NCBI GenBank assembly: GCA_029948255.1
Contig: JALIZF010001572.1
Coordinates: forward strand, 186,001 to 250,000
Reading direction: 5' to 3'
Length of the DNA stretch: 64,000 nt
From: Telmatactis stephensoni
Taxonomy: Eukaryota > Cnidaria > Anthozoa > Actiniaria > Isophelliidae
The position numbers were made by a program, and so were the translations under genes. The first letter of the stretch is position 1. The number at the start of each line of letters is the position of its first letter. Under the pieces are notes generated by a model that saw only the letters and a program-made list of their open reading frames with translations, searched no databases and was not told where the DNA came from. This document shows, piece by piece, positions 43,691-55,192 of the stretch.

Positions 43691-45718
43691 AATGGAAGGG
43701 GTGAAAATGAAAATGACCTAAGTGACTTTGTAGTGATTTTTTATACCTTTTTAAAAATCACTCAAATCGTCCCAAAATTACACCAAACATCTTATTTTAG
43801 TCTAAATATTAATGTTTGGTATTCATTTTTCACGATTTCATTCGAAAAAGAACGAAACCGCTCCATAGTTACGGCACGGCTTTGCTTGACAACCAACAAC
43901 TCGTGCGTGAACTTGAGCAAATTTGCATATTACACGGTGACTAAAGTGAATTCAATTAACAGTTTACTGCGTATTCAAGCAGAAATTCTAATCCAATTCA
44001 AGCAAAAATATCGTAGAAATCTGTTGTTCTTGTACTTTTTTTTACCCAGATGCGAGTTTAAACTTCTCGTTATTGAATTTGATATTAGGAAATCGGCATA
44101 CGGTATGTTCTTTTAAAGATTTTAATCATCTGTGCGCGTTGATTAAGCTACGGTATTTATGATTTTAAATTAAAATTTCACCGAGATTCAAAACATTTTT
44201 GTCGTGATTCGTCAAAATGCAGTGTTATGAAGTGCGAAAAGTTAGTTGTTGATCTTCATTAAGTCACTGAGTTCCACGAGTCGGACAGATTTCGGCGAAA
44301 ACACAACAGTGCATGACTTTTTCAGCAAAAGATTGAACATGTTTACTTTCTCTTGCCCAAAAGATTTTAGGAATTTTTTATGTTTTAAGTTTCAAGATCT
44401 GTCTCGACATATTTCGAAATCAAATTTTATTAAAAAATCATTTTCCCTGTGAGCAGAGTCTCCGCTGTAAGAAATTTCATGTCAGAAAGACTAGAAATTA
44501 CCTCATGTGGCAAACTCGAACTGATCTGCTCGCAGAGAACAAAACATTGAGAATCCATTGTTGAATTCAGCGAAATTATTTATGTGTATTTCCTTCTCAT
44601 GTTCAACAAAGGTCTACCCTGCGAACAGGGGCAATTTTCCTGACGTTTCTATGAAGAGAAAGAAGAGAAGCGTGAGGAAAGTTGCGGCCTCGATCCGTGC
44701 TCGCAGGGGTAAATCAAAAATCATAAACAGAACACCGGTAAACTGAATCACAATTTGAATCACTCTATCAAGTCTTACGGCTAATGCTGCCATTAAATAC
44801 TGCCATATTTGCTCAAATGCAATGCATAATTGTGCTTTTAAAGCTTAAAATAATAGACCTATCAACACTGAAACATCGAACAAAACTTTTCTTTCTCTTC
44901 AGTCCTAATTAAGAAAAGCTTTGTCGGAATTTTTTTTCTGTCAACAATACCTTGGAAATCTAGTGATTAAAAGCCAAAGCAAGTTAGGCGAGTTGCTAAA
45001 TGGCGAGATAAAAGACGTGATCCGTACCAGTTTTCGTCCATAACCCGTCGGGGTAATGCATGGACGAAAACTGGACGAGTCAAGCCTGTGCAAAAGCCAA
45101 CCCTCTCTTCAAAGTTCCCCTTAAGCTTAAGAGAGTGGTAAGAGATGAACTCCACCGATTATTCAGAATATCAGATCAGCTCGAAAATGCATCATCAATG
45201 ATGCAATTCTCTGGGATAATTCACTGGGATGAGGTAGGTTACAAAGACTCAGATTTTGTAGCGCTCAAAATGCTGATTTTATACATACACTGAATTCCAA
45301 AATTTATAGTTTTGGAGAAATGTATTTTACAATTATTAATAAAATATTATTTACAACAAACAAACTTTAACAATATTTACAATTTTTACAAAAAAATATT
45401 TACAACAAAAAAACTTGAACAATATTTACAATTTTTACAATATCATATTTACAGATTTAAAGAAGGTCAGTCCATCCCTTCAAAACTATACAAATTAAAG
45501 CTATGAGTAATAAAATTAGTAAGAAAATAAAAATATACAAAATCCTATCCTTATGCCATGGTACTTCTCGTTCCTATAAAAGAAAAAGAGAACATATTGT
45601 CAAGGTATTTGGCTGCAGTGAAGGGTGATGAATTAGCTGGGTTATAGACACTTAAATTTTCTTGCAAATTTTTGGAGTTTTGCGTTTTGTTTGATGTGTA
45701 AAAGATAGAATGACTTCA
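43691..45718. other. Intergenic, simple repeats and small hairpins
   Basis: It holds GAGCAGAG / CTGCTCGCAG and CTGCGAACAG / CTCGCAGGGG fragments (44450-44710), a CCAGTTTTCGTCCAT / ATGGACGAAAACTGG hairpin (45027-45075), and an AT-rich partial tandem repeat of AACAATATTTACAATTTTTACAA (45370-45460). No gene was seen. Confidence 0.45.
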
Positions 45719-45894
45719 CAGGGGCGTATCCAGAATATTTTAAAGGGGGGTCACACTTTCAATTTTCCACCAAAGGGGGGTCACACTTCCAATTTCTCAA
45801 TCTTTCTCCAGTCAGATTATTTTATTTCTATCATCTTTTCTGTTTTGAAGGGGGGGTCACGGGCACCCTGGGACCCCCCTTGGATACGCCCCTG
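45719..45894. mobile_element. MITE with 5-bp CTTCA target duplication
   Basis: CAGGGGCGTATCCAG at the left end and CTTGGATACGCCCCTG at the right end are inverted repeats. The interior has two GGGGGGTCACACTT blocks. CTTCA occurs directly outside both ends (45714-45718 and 45895-45899). 176 bp, non-coding. Confidence 0.75.
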
Positions 45895-46340
45895 CTTCAA
45901 CATTTCAATGCTCACAATGGCTTGATGCAAAAGGTGAGTACCTTTTGTTCGATTTTCGGTGTTCGAAAATTGCTGGCGCATGGCCTCAAAAATGCTTAAA
46001 ATTACCGCCATCTAGCGCAAAAACGAACACGGTGACCCCCCTTTTTTATTTGATTTTTGGAATCAGTAAAGCTTAGTTAGTAACTGTACGAAATTTCATT
46101 AAAAATCTATGTTTGGTTTCATTTAAGCCGCACAAATTTGACGTTCATGAATCAAGACTAGTTTAAGATAAGTGTATTTAGATTATTTGGACTATTCGGA
46201 GGGGAGGAGGGGAAAGGAAAGAGGGGAAAGGACGAAATTTGATTCTTTCACAATCTGTTGTTTGATGATTGTTGACCACCCGTAATTCAGATGTTCTCTA
46301 AAGCGAGCGGGAGCACTTCCTTCAGTTCCTAACACTGACT

Positions 46341-46381
46341 AAGAGCCTGTTTACATGGGGATAGTGGGGTAGCCATGTAAA
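46341..46381. repeat. Small inverted repeat
   Basis: GTTTACATGG and CCATGTAAAC flank GATAGTGGGGTAG. Confidence 0.45.
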
Positions 46382-46789
46382 CGCTCAAGGTAGGGTGACG
46401 TCAAAATGACGTAATTCGCGCGTATTTCGCGCCAAATTTTCGAACACAAAAACAAAAAGGATGCTAACTGACGAGAGGAAAACTGAAGAGGGCGGGCGTG
46501 CGATGGCAGATGAACTGGACGATTGTGGAGACATAACCACTTCCTTCTCTTGTTCTTTACTTTGTTTTGACGGATCCATTTTGACAAAGATGTGGTGACA
46601 AAGGACTTCCAGGTACTTGTAACAGAGTTTCAAAGCAGTTGTCCACACTTGTCAATTTAGTGGTGATGTCAAGGCTGACTGCTTCACGTGCTAATTAACT
46701 GCAATTTTCATAATTATGCGAACTCTGACCTTCAAACAGTCCGTTGGAATTTGGTTTTTAGCTTCCGCCCACTTCAAACAAAACACCAG

Positions 46790-47555
46790 AAAACTACTCA
46801 TAAATATCCCTAAAAACCTACCAAATGACTGAAAACTGATCTTTAGACGATTTGTAACAGCTAAATATGATTTTTGATATTTGGTTAGCTTTCCTATTTT
46901 TGATTTTTAATTTTGATTGACGGAAGCTAATTTGGCAGAAAGCACTTGAGTGTTTACATGTCTGCGTCAAAACTCAACAACGAATGAACGAACGAACTTG
47001 AGTGAATGAATGAACGAACGTATCGAACGAACGAACGAACCCGAGTGAATGAATGAACGAACGAACGAACGAACGAATGAACTCTCGAGTGAATGAATGA
47101 ACGAACGAACAAACGAATGAATGAAATGTGGTTTTTACTAAGGTCCTTACAAAAAGATAAATAAATATGTTCAAACAAACAACCAAAAAATACTCATAAA
47201 GATCCCTAAAAACCCATCAAATGACTTAATATGATCTTTAGACGATCTGTAACAGCTAAATATGATTTTGGTATTAGTTAAATCTATGTATTTTTGATTT
47301 TTAATTTTGATTGACGGAAGCTAATTTGGCAGAAAGCACTTGAGTGTTTACATGTCTGCGTCAAAACTCAACAACGAATGAACGAACGAACTCGAGTAAA
47401 TGAATGAACGAACGCATCGAACGAACGAACGAACTCGAGTGAATGAATGAACGAACGAACGAATGAACTCTCGAGTGAATGAATGAACGAACGAACAAAC
47501 GAATGAATGAAATGTGGTTTTTACTAAGGTCCTTACAAAAAGATAAATAAATATA
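46790..47555. repeat. Tandem duplication of about 390 bp with GAAC/GAAT minisatellite
   Basis: Two consecutive units share ACTCATAAA.ATCCCTAAAAACC, CTTTAGACGAT.TGTAACAGC, TTGATTGACGGAAGCTAATT, then GTTTACATGTCTGCGTCAAA and an array of GAACGAACGAAT units ending GTGGTTTTTACTAAGGTCC. The arrays differ slightly in length. Arg/Ser-rich frames on the minus strand are artefacts. Confidence 0.75.
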
Positions 47556-47766
47556 TCAAAAGAAGAAAAACTAACATAAAATTGACCATAAGCGGAAGCA
47601 TTGACTATTTGTATTTGAGCTGAATGCTAATTTAACTTTATTCTACAATAATAAATCTGTTAATAATAAATTTGTTAACATGTTTCAATGAGCAGTGTAT
47701 CATATATTAAGCTGATAAGAACAGCTTAATATCTGATACGGCCCATGTTGGCTCTTTTTTCTAAAC

Positions 47767-47911
47767 TAGAGTGATTACACTTTACCCGTGAAATAGTTAG
47801 TAGACTACTAGTTACTAGTAGACCGTACTTCCATTGTTTTCTTTTGTGTCTATTGAACTATTACACACTAACATTTAGTTAGTGTTTCACGGGTTAAGTG
47901 TAATCACTCTA
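47767..47911. mobile_element. Hairpin MITE
   Basis: TAGAGTGATTACACTTTACC.GTGAAA at the left pairs with TTTCACGGGTTAAGTG-TAATCACTCTA at the right with about one mismatch. 145 bp. Confidence 0.7.
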
Positions 47912-50355
47912 ATAAACTATTGGTTAAAGGTTGTTTGGTTTTGACAGCAAAGCTCATTGCATTTTTCTAGATTTCAACGTCCATTAAAGTGTTCTAGTGA
48001 GCTAACGTTAATTCTATTTTGCTAATATTTATACTGAGAAATAGAAGACCTGTCACGCTAGGCCGTAAACCATCTAGCGTGACGTATGTACAGTGTACAG
48101 AATTTTCAGATTTGGGAGCTAAATGGTTCGGATTTGGTGTCCTTGTTTTACTTACAAAGGACACCAATTAGTTATTTAGGGCTGGAACTAATTATTAACA
48201 ATTTTGGTTGGTGTCTGGCGCGGCTCAGTGTCGAGATAAAAATTCTGCCTGTACATTTGTGTACTCCGCCAGCGCCAGTCACGAGAACGAAGAACGGGCT
48301 GTTCTCAACAGCGCAAATTCTCCGACACTACTCCTACTCTCTCTCATGATCTATTTACAACTTTTGGTTGCGTCTAAGAAAACAATGGATTTTTTCACGC
48401 TTCAAAAGGTTTAGGTTCGGCGAGGTTCGGCGGTCATTGTCGATTCACAGTATGTTGCTCGTGATTAGCCAATGAAAACAAAAACGTCCCCATTACCAGG
48501 GGAGTAGGTAGATTTCGCCTAAGTCGCCCAAGACTTCAGATCCCCGTCCCCACTGGACTAAGTAAATGTTTGACTTGTCGAAGACGACGGATATAAAATT
48601 GGAATAAAATCTTCAACAGACTTGTCAAATAAATGTTTCGTGCTGTCTCTCACACTAAAAAGTGTCCGACTTCGGGCTTCAATGCGATTTTAGTTTGTTT
48701 ATTGTAAGTCAAATCCTTAGCCCTTGCTTGCTTGCCGTGTCACAGCATTTTGCTCAAATGCTTTTTAAAAACAATTCATAAACAAACTTTTGGGCTTGAT
48801 AATAGATAAGTTTTAGTTCGTTCACAGATCTGTAAGTCAAGGAGTTTGTCAGAGGAGGAACGCACACCTTCCCGAGATGCATTGCAAAATGAAGTATATT
48901 ATCAATTTTTTCACACATTCATCATTGTGTCGAAGTCACCGAAGCGAGAGCATCGATAGCGATGTAGGAAAGCTAGAATTGCTTGTGTAAAACAAAACTC
49001 ACTTATGGTGTAGCTTGAAGTATTAATTCTTTGTCATAAAAATAATAAATGTTAAGATAAATACGCTGGATGAAGCTTTATGTTGAATCCTGTGATTGAA
49101 CTGCATGGGGCATATGGTCCGAGTTCGTGAGCAGTTAATTCTCGAAATATGTGATACAACATGTAAAATAAAGTTAAACTTGTAAAACTAAATCTTTAAT
49201 TAATTTTGGATTACTAGCCAATTCAAGAACAAACTTCAATGAAACTTTAGAGAATATAAATAACTAACACCGAAGCCAAGGATCGGATAACGCCAAATCA
49301 GTTAAAGGTCACGGACTGAAATTAGTTTATTTCCCGAGCGTTATAGTCGTTATGCTATAAGAACATGTCGTATTTTTATCATTACGCCTTTCATATGATG
49401 CCTGAATTACTCTCACAATCCAAAGGGCAAAGTGTTATTTTACTATGATGCATTTTGACGCGATTTTAAACCCAGACACTGAGCCAGTGGTTTATCAGCA
49501 ACGGCTACACGCTGCTTATGTTTGACGTCAAAACATCCCGCATAAATTCTAAAATTTCGAATTGAAATCCTGGGTCACTAAGGGTCACTTTGAGACCACA
49601 AAAAAGAGGAAGGATCGCTCTATAAGACACTATAATCAGAACCAGTTTATATTGATTCGTTTTAAAGAAAGCGATGTTTGAATATTGGGTATTTTCTTCG
49701 GGCCCCAATGTACTTCAAGTTCAAATCTAAATTACAAACCTTTAGAAATGTCAAAATTAGCTAAATTTGTAATAGTTTGAAAGCTCTTTTACCACTTCTT
49801 CTTATTCGTAAAGGAATTTATTTCTGCATCTCAATACAACAACCAAAAATTAGCTCCGTTTCCAGCATAAATTTTGTACAAATCCACGTTTCAAAGGCGC
49901 AATGTATCTTGGGAAGGTGTGCGCTCCTCCTCTGGGAGTTTGTTTACAAAAATGAATTGTATGATGACGAGCGAAAACCCGATACAACAAGTTGTAGACA
50001 TTACGCTGATTTTTGATTTTTTACCTCATCCAAAATCTAACTTGGTCTTTAAAAGAATGTATATATTTATCGGCTTTTAAATTGTATAAGTTTCAAGTTG
50101 TGTCTCTACACTTGCTTGGGAGCGTGGCAGAAAAGGATCGCAAAAACAAATACGCCAGAAGTGTTTATAAACAGTCAGTCTGTAAATGTGAGATGTGAAA
50201 AATAAAACAATCTTGAATCTTGAATCTTGAAATCTTTATTTGTTTTATTACAAAACTTTGTAATTATTTACAGAAACTACAGAAAACTACAGAAAAGTTT
50301 TATTACAAAATACAAAATCCTTTCTTTTGATTAAAGTTGTCTAAAACTGAGAAGA
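47912..50355. other. Intergenic, nothing recognised except small repeats
   Basis: A GTCACGCTAG / CTAGCGTGAC hairpin lies at 48053-48083. A repeated AATCTTGAATCTTGAATCTTG run with AATAAAA just before it lies near 50200-50232, as at some LINE 3' ends. Other frames are not protein-like. Confidence 0.4.
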
Positions 50356-51096
50356 TCAAATATTTCGTTCAAGGTCTAAGAGCTGAATCATGAAATTAAA
50401 ATTTGGAGAAATGTTTGTTTTTTTAAGCTTTACAAAATCAAATGATTTCTCCATCGACCACTTGTTGCTAGTCATTATGTAACCAATGATTATGGTGGCT
50501 GATCTTGAAATGCCTGCTTTGCAGTGTACCAATACACCGGAGCCCTTGGTTCTTCCTCCATCTAAAAAAGATACAGTTTTATCAATTAGATAATTATTTT
50601 CATTATTTATACGCACACATGTAACGAGCATTAACATGGCAGTGTTAAGTTATGAGAGTATAACGTTTTGTGCAGCCGGGTTACTCAAAATACTGAGATT
50701 TTGAATAATTGTGAACCCAAACACTAAAATGAGAACTTTATCAAAACTTCAACTTCGACTTTGATAATAATATCAATTAAGCTAGGAAATTCAAAACTAC
50801 ATACCGATGAACGAAAAGGCATCTTTAAAGAATGGACTCAAGTCTTCCTCGAGGCTGTCAGCTATAGGGACGTTCTTGTACATGAGTATGTCTTGAAAAG
50901 CATTAGCTTGGTTGTGAGTCATATTAAGGATATGCGAAATTCCATGTTTCTGAAGCAATGAAAAGTCTGAAGCTGCCTTTTCGGTTCCAAGGTAAAGTCG
51001 TGGCAGAATTTCAAATAGATCGTCATGTTCGTGAGCCATGGCGACGTGACTAAAAAGTGACGAAAGTGACGCAAATATATCTCTTGGGTTGTGCAT
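50356..51096 (-). CDS. Atypical dual-specificity protein phosphatase
   Basis: Two minus-strand exons: 50805-51096 and 50356-50561, joined in phase 1 (the junction codon becomes Asp). The product is 165 residues from the first ATG, or 146 from the ATG at 51039, which has the better context (CGCCATGG) and is my preferred start. The active site is HCKAGISR (Cys 111, Arg 117 from the first Met) and the likely general acid is Asp 80 in the PIADSLEED segment. The family fold is evident from LPRLYLGTEKAA, HILNMT, and the C-terminal FMIQLLDLE. It is a single compact catalytic domain with no rhodanese or targeting extension, so it removes phosphate from Tyr/Ser/Thr of a protein substrate that cannot be named. 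Splice sites are good (ATCG|GTATG; TTTTTTAG|AT). A plus-strand gene starts divergently about 500 bp away. Confidence 0.87.
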
Positions 51097-51499
51097 ATTT
51101 TATTTGACATCTCACAAAACAAGAAAGGTGCAAGATCCGGTAACTTGTTGTTATCCTTCTCGGAAGCTGGGTAAATCAACCAGCATAACAAGTTGTTTGA
51201 CAAATTTTTATAACTGAGTTAAAGACTGACTGCACTAAAGTTTTATCAACAGAAGCGGTATTTATCGATATTTTACACTAGGCTTAGAAATCGTACTATA
51301 AACATTCGATTTGGTAGTAAATATGCTTGTTTAAAAAGTTTATAAAGTTTGAAATATTCGAGAAGTTCACGGTGTGTTTTGCTTCCTGTAGTTCCAACTT
51401 GTAGCTTGTGATATCGGTTTTTTGTCATGGTTGCTAAGGAGTTTTAGCATGACTTTTTAAATTGATTTCCGTTATAACGTCCTTGGCCTGGCCCAGCGA

Positions 51500-52950
51500 C
51501 TATCTCCTATTACAACGTGTGCAGAGCTGTTGTGTGAAGTGAAAGTCAGTTCAATCTAGCTTAATAATCTGCCGTTCATAATCTCTATAAAAAAGGTAAG
51601 CTAACCAGTTTTTTACCAATACAATAAGACAGATAGACACAGAATTTCAAAAGTTGACACCTATTTACATTGAAGCTGAGTAGGTAGTCACACTTTATAA
51701 ATCAAGCAGTAAGTAACTTTGGATGAGACAGATAAGAATAACATTAATTCAAGTTCTTTTGCAATAAGAATTCACTGCTATAAAATAATGGAATAAATAT
51801 GGTAAAATGGTTTTGAAATTGCAAAGTTAAATCTCTATTTTGTTTGTGTATTTCAGCTATTTCAATCTGAGTATAATAATGGACAGAGATTCTGGGATAG
51901 AGGAAGATATGTTTGAGGGGTAAGACACAATTGGCATTTAAAATGGTTCGCCATGCACTGTTCGGCATGACAGCAGTGTTTGGCAGGAAGCCTTTCCAAC
52001 AAATCAAGAAAATCGCCTTTTTTAGGAAATCTAGTCTTATTTTGCATGGAAATACTGTGCTAAGCACCTCTGTGAGCTGAACAAACTTGAATAAGGACAT
52101 CTTGTCACGTTAGGGTAAACGCAGCTTTATAATAAATAGTATACTCTTAATATAATCAAAATAATAGTATTTTGTAATTAGAATCTGTATTTACTGAATA
52201 ATAGTGTATGTCACTGAACCAGAGGTGACACACACTGTTCCGGATTATTTACACACACTACTAGTCAGTAAATACAGACTGATAAATATTACGTTTTGAT
52301 TTTGTTTAATGTTTCAAGTACATCAAATAACTAAACGACATGCAGTCAAAGCTTTTGCCAAAAATGTTGAGGAAATAGCAATGAGCGCTTAATAATGGTT
52401 GGGTTCACACTTCAGTCTGACTTGAGATTATTTTGTGTGTGAACGGCTCATCAAGGCCAATTTCAAGTCAATCTTGAAATCCATGGGAAAGAAAAGATTT
52501 CTGTCTGACTACAAGTCAGATGAAAACATGACTTAGCTCCGACTTGAAACAACTTTTTGACAGGTCGTCACTATTTGTGTACTAGATAATTTTCACTCAA
52601 ATCAGACTTGTCTTTCAAGTCAGACTTGTGAGTAATATGACTTGAGTCCAATTAGGGGTCCTAGTGTGAACCAACCAATACCTTATAGTCCATGTTGGTA
52701 TGGTCAGTTTCCGTCACATTTCAGCACAGAATCGTTCAAATCTTCAAATCACTTAGGTCACTTTTAGAGCAATTTACTGTATTTCAAGCTTAAGAGATCT
52801 CTAGAACGAATTTGGGCAACGTTTTTAAGAAGAGAGATAATTGCAACCGTGACTGCTTCATAATATTTCGTATTATTTTACAGAGTAATGGAAATGCTAT
52901 GAGACGTTCGAAACGAAAGAAGAGAAGTAGAAGTCCAGGAGTTAGAAGAG
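51500..52950 (+). CDS. 5' exons of an unidentified basic protein gene, partial
   Basis: A probable 5' untranslated exon ends at a donor near 51596 (AAAAAG|GTAAGC). The next exon starts at 51857 after a good acceptor (GTATTTCAG), has an ATG at 51879 and ends at 51919 in phase 2. A third exon, 52886-52950, joins in phase 2 if the acceptor is CAGAG|T. The start is acidic (MDRDSGIEEDMFEG) and then Arg/Lys/Ser-rich (RRSKRKKRSRSPGVRR), resembling a nuclear localisation signal. It ends at AGAAGAG|GTAGTT. I do not recognise the family, and no later exon was found before the minisatellite at 53110 or beyond. It starts divergently from the phosphatase gene. Confidence 0.4.
52397..52676. mobile_element. 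MITE in an intron of the unidentified gene
   Basis: GGTTGGGTTCACACT at the left pairs with AGTGTGAACCAACC at the right. The interior repeats AGTCAGACTTG and its inverse several times. About 280 bp. Confidence 0.6.
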
Positions 52951-53109
52951 GTAGTTGTGGTTTTTTTGACGTAGGGAGAATCGTGCGATTGGGTGGTATG
53001 CTAGATTAGCAAAAGAAATGTTTCAGGCTGGGCTATACAGCTAACTCAATGTTAAGGTACTTTGCAGGCACAAAAAATTTAAAAAGATAAAAGATGTATA
53101 TGAGAGATA

Positions 53110-54690
53110 TGTCCAGTACTGGCCTATGGTGTCCCCTGTCCTTCTTCCATATTCCCCTTGTCCCTTAAGGGATTGCCAAAGACATCCTCTGACTATCCCC
53201 TTGTGTCCTATGGGTAGACCACTAAACTAGTGTGCCATTCCTATCCCTTGTCCCTTAAGGGATTGCCAAGGACATCCCCTAACTGTCCCTTTGTCCCCTA
53301 AGGGTAGACCACTAAACTTGTGTGCCATTCCTATCCCTTGTCCCCTAAGGGATTGCCAAGGACATCCCCTAACTGTCCCTTTGTCCCCTAAGGGTAGACC
53401 ACTAAACTAGTGTGCCATTCCTATCCCTTGTCCCTTAAGGGATTGCCAAGGACATCCCCTAACTGTCCCTTTGTCCTCTAAGGGTAGATCACTAAACTAG
53501 TGTGCCATTCCTATCCCTTGTCCCCTAAGGGATTGCCAATGACATCCCCTAACTGTCCCTTTGTCCCCTAAGGGTAGATCACTAAACTAGTGTGCCATTC
53601 CTATCCCTTGTCCCCTAAGTGATTGCCAAGGACATCCCCTAACTGTCCCTTTGTCCCCTAAGGGTAGATCACTAAACTAGTGTGCCATTCCTATCCCTTG
53701 TCCCCTAAGGGATTGCCAACGACATCCCCTACATGTCCCCTTGTCCCTGGCATAGACCCAAGACAAGGGTGTCACTCCCATCCCCCTTGTCCCTTAAGGG
53801 ATTGTCTCGGGACATACCCCTACGTGTCCCCTTGTCCCTGGCATAGACCCTAAGACAAGGGTGTCACTCCCATCCCCTTGTCCCTTAAGGGATTGTCCGG
53901 GACATCCCCTACGTGTCCCCTTGTCCCTGGCATAGACCCAAGACAAGGTGTCACTTCCATCCCCTTGTCCATTAAGGGATTGTCTGGGACATCACCCTAC
54001 GTGTCCCCTTGTCCCTGGCATAGACCCAAGACAAGGGTGTCACTCCCATCCCCTTGTCCCTTAAGGGATTGTACATGGACATACTCCCCTACATGTGCCC
54101 CTTTGTCCCTGGCATAGACCCCAAGACAAGGTGTGATCACTCCCATACAAAACCCCCCTTGTCCCATTAAGGGATTGCTCCGGGACATACCCCTACGTGT
54201 CCCCTTGTCCCTGGCACAGACCCAAGACAAGGGTGTCACTCACATCCCCTTGTCCCTTAAGGGATTGCCAAGGACATCCCCTAACTGTCCCTTTGTCCCC
54301 TAAGGGTAGATCACTAAACGTGTGTGCCATTCCTATCCCTTGTCCCCTAAGTGATTGCCAAGGACATCCCCTAACTGTCCCCTAGTGTCCTAAGGGTAGA
54401 CCACTAAACTAGTGTGCCATTCCTATCCCTTGTCCCCTAAGGGATTGCCAAGGACATCCCCTAACTGTCCCCTAGTGTCCTAAGGGTAGACCACTAAACT
54501 TGTGTGCCATTCCTATCCCTTGTCCCTTAAGGGATTGCCAAGGATATCCTCTAACTGTCCCTTTGTCTCCTAAGGTTAGACCACTAAACTTGTGTACCAT
54601 TCCTATCCCTTGTCCCCTAAGGGATTGCCAAGGACATCCCCTAAGTGCCCCCCTTGTCCCCTAAGGGGAGACAACTAAACTTGTATTGTT
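53110..54690. repeat. 90-bp-period minisatellite, two subfamilies
   Basis: About 17 tandem units, each with a palindromic CCCTTAAGGG or CCCCTAAGGG core. Type A units (53130-53740 and 54240-54690) carry ATTGCCAAGGACATCCCCTA and ACCACTAAACTAGTGTGCC. Type B units (53740-54240) carry TGTC(T/C)GGGACAT, CCCTGGCATAGACC and AAGACAAGGGTGTCAC. B units form a block inside A units, with the period kept. Reading frames in it are artefacts. Confidence 0.9.
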
Positions 54691-55192
54691 AGTATCTGTA
54701 ACTCGATATTACATCTTTACATAAGCCTTGTGTTGTAATTCTTGTGGGTTTCGACTTATTTTGCATCGTGGTTGTGTATATCGTGGTTGTTTTACTTGAT
54801 TTAGGGTGTAATTAACAGAGTTTAACGGAGGATAGAGGTATGATCTTTGATTATATATATATATTAGATAAGTTTACATTTGGTCATGATTGGTATAATT
54901 AGTATGTTTGAAGTGTATGAACTACTACATAAGTTTTGCAGCTTTATATTTAGTACAGTTCCTTTGTATTGTATCTACATTCTTTACATGGCTTTAAATT
55001 ACCGTGTCTTAATGTAATCGAATCGTCATTAAATCATCGTTATAAATTCACCGAAGTATCAGTAAATTCTCCCTCGAAAGTGGCGCAACGGGAGTTATAT
55101 TGTTATATTCATCGTTGAGGATAACTCCAGCCGCTACACCTTGATCCTAAATACACGTACTGTTTTCTATAAGTCTCAATACCGTGAAGCAA

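Noticed and set aside
43690..44116. Continuation of the LINE protein to 44116
   Set aside because: After about 43690 the residues no longer resemble the LINE C-terminus; it is chance read-through into other sequence.
46954..47186. Arg/Ser/Phe repeat protein
   Set aside because: Translation of GAAC/GAAT arrays within a tandem duplication.
53878..54385. Pro/Leu-rich repeat protein frames
   Set aside because: They are translations of the minisatellite, with no start context and no splice signals.
53130..54690. CRISPR-like array
   Set aside because: The units are contiguous 90-bp tandem repeats without unique spacers, and the genome is eukaryotic.
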